From contig JANYHY010000626.1 of the NCBI GenBank assembly GCA_025362165.1, positions 1 to 6,972 on the forward strand: 6,972 nt of DNA, in the 5' to 3' direction. Source of the stretch: Myxococcales bacterium. Its GTDB lineage: Bacteria > Myxococcota_A > Polyangia > Polyangiales > Polyangiaceae. Positions 6,237 through 6,972 of the stretch are shown piece after piece (positions within the stretch are counted from its first letter, which is position 1; each line of letters begins with the position of its first letter). The position numbers and the translations under genes are program-made. The notes below the pieces were generated by a model. It saw only the letters and a program-made list of their open reading frames with translations, was not told where the DNA came from and made no database searches.

Positions 6237-6972
6237 ATGCGACGAGCGCTGATGCTTTCCTCTCTCTTCTGGATGTTCTCTTGTTCTTCGAGCGACACGA
6301 CGACGTCTGCGCCAGACGCCGGGGATCCTTCGGACCTCGCGGTGCCTCCGAGGAGCTGCTCGCTCACGTGTCCGAGCGCGGCTTGCGCGGAGTCCACGAC
6401 GCCCTATTCGTGTCCTGCGCTCGGTGATTGGAGATCGATCCCGCACGACGTCTCGTGTCCAAAGTGGGACGGCGCGACGTTCAATGCCGTGCCGAGCAAG
6501 TGCACTGTGAGCGCGCCATCGGCGGACGCGATCAAGCTCACCGGGGCAGATCCGGACGACCCGAAGACGACGATCTTGCCAGACGGGCGTCGCAGCAAGA
6601 GCGCAGGCGTGGAGTGGCTGTTCGACGAAGCAGACTTGAACGCGGGCTTGCCCGTGCGCGTCCTTCCAGTCCCGGGTTCGGCCCTCGCGCTCGTCGTCGA
6701 TGCAGGCTACGGGACGCACTCGGTGCGATTGGTTGACACGGCAATGATCGCCAGTGGCAAGTCGCCAGTCGTGGCCGTCGTGAAGTTCCCAGCGCCTCAG
6801 ATGCTCTGGCAGGGGATCGCCGTCGCAGGACCCGATCTCGTGCTCGTAGCGACCAATGACGGCGTCGTGCAGGCGTTGAAGCTGGATGTTGCGGCCAAGG
6901 CGCTCGTGCGAGACGACTCGCGCAACATCACGCTGCCGGCCTCTGTCGACGACACCAACGCAAAGGCGAACT
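6237..6972 (+). CDS. Cys-rich lipoprotein with beta-propeller-like body (3' end outside window)
   Basis: The frame opens at ATG 6237 and stays open for 245 codons to the right edge with no stop. I do not recognise a specific gene. The N-terminus MRRALMLSSLFWMFSC gives two Arg, a hydrophobic core and a lipobox-like MFSC with C16, followed by a Ser/Thr/Asp/Pro-rich linker (17-38), as in Myxococcota lipoproteins. After the linker are six more cysteines (41, 45, 50, 59, 74, 89), probably disulfide-bonded in an exported domain. From about residue 138 alternating beta-strand-like segments follow, for example RVLPVPGSALALVVDAG and GPDLVLVATNDGVVQALKLD, reminiscent of repeat blades in quinoprotein/NHL/YVTN-like beta-propellers. 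The likely place is the outer-membrane or periplasmic face. It is divergent from scoAB and need not be related in function. Reality of the gene is well supported; the function is unknown. Confidence 0.8.
   Translation, partial: MRRALMLSSLFWMFSCSSSDTTTSAPDAGDPSDLAVPPRSCSLTCPSAACAESTTPYSCPALGDWRSIPHDVSCPKWDGATFNAVPSKCTVSAPSADAIKLTGADPDDPKTTILPDGRRSKSAGVEWLFDEADLNAGLPVRVLPVPGSALALVVDAGYGTHSVRLVDTAMIASGKSPVVAVVKFPAPQMLWQGIAVAGPDLVLVATNDGVVQALKLDVAAKALVRDDSRNITLPASVDDTNAKAN

Noticed and set aside
5967..6719. Open - strand frame of about 250 codons across scoA and the lipoprotein gene
   Set aside because: Arg-rich antisense or shifted frame; scoA homology and the lipoprotein signal define the real genes.
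1..6972. Search for CRISPR repeats, tRNA, rRNA, insertion sequences and integron attC sites
   Set aside because: No regularly spaced direct repeats, cloverleaf with CCA end, rRNA-like stretch, terminal inverted repeats or transposase/integrase motif were seen on reading both strands.

Overview
The window is GC-rich, densely coding bacterial DNA. Its gene content suggests a chromosomal segment from a Myxococcota-like (Polyangiales-type) soil or environmental bacterium: a sigma-54 activator, a small secreted metzincin, a Cys-rich lipoprotein with a low-complexity acidic/Ser-Thr linker, and ScoAB. This taxonomic guess is inference; there is no rRNA or other marker gene. No tRNA, rRNA, CRISPR array, insertion sequence or inverted-repeat mobile element was seen.

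Layout from left to right. (1) 3-584 (+) is the C-terminal half of an NtrC-family sigma-54 activator, running from late AAA+ to a Fis-type HTH. (2) 595-2439 (-) is a 614-residue Eco57I/TaqI-like adenine-N6 DNA methyltransferase with its own recognition domain and no visible nuclease. (3) 2484-3260 (+) is a small-molecule class I SAM methyltransferase. (4) 3257-4045 (-) is a class D (OXA-type) serine beta-lactamase with a probable lipoprotein signal. (5) 4069-4788 (+) is a secreted metzincin-like zinc protease with an unusual HExxHxxGxxxH site. (6) 6174-5419 and 5422-4754 (-) are scoA and scoB, the two subunits of succinyl-CoA:3-oxoacid CoA-transferase, joined by an ATGA overlap. (7) 6237 to the right edge (+) is the 5' part of a Cys-rich lipoprotein with a beta-propeller-like body.

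Only scoA-scoB forms a clear operon. Every other neighbouring pair lies on opposite strands, in the order + - + - + - - +, with very short or negative spacers: 10 bp, 44 bp, a 4-bp overlap, 23 bp, a 35-bp overlap, the 4-bp scoA/scoB overlap, and 62 bp. The genes therefore look like independent units that may share divergent promoters and interfere at their convergent 3' ends. They do not form one pathway. ScoAB links ketone-body/acetoacetate and short-chain acyl-CoA metabolism to the TCA cycle. The beta-lactamase, metzincin and lipoprotein act in the envelope or outside the cell. The DNA methyltransferase may be an orphan epigenetic or defence-derived enzyme.

I do not see a convincing new multi-gene system. 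The points most worth a second look are the nuclease-less type IIG-like methyltransferase, the metzincin with an extra residue before its third zinc ligand, the apparently lipid-anchored class D beta-lactamase, and the unusual strand-alternating, overlapping architecture.
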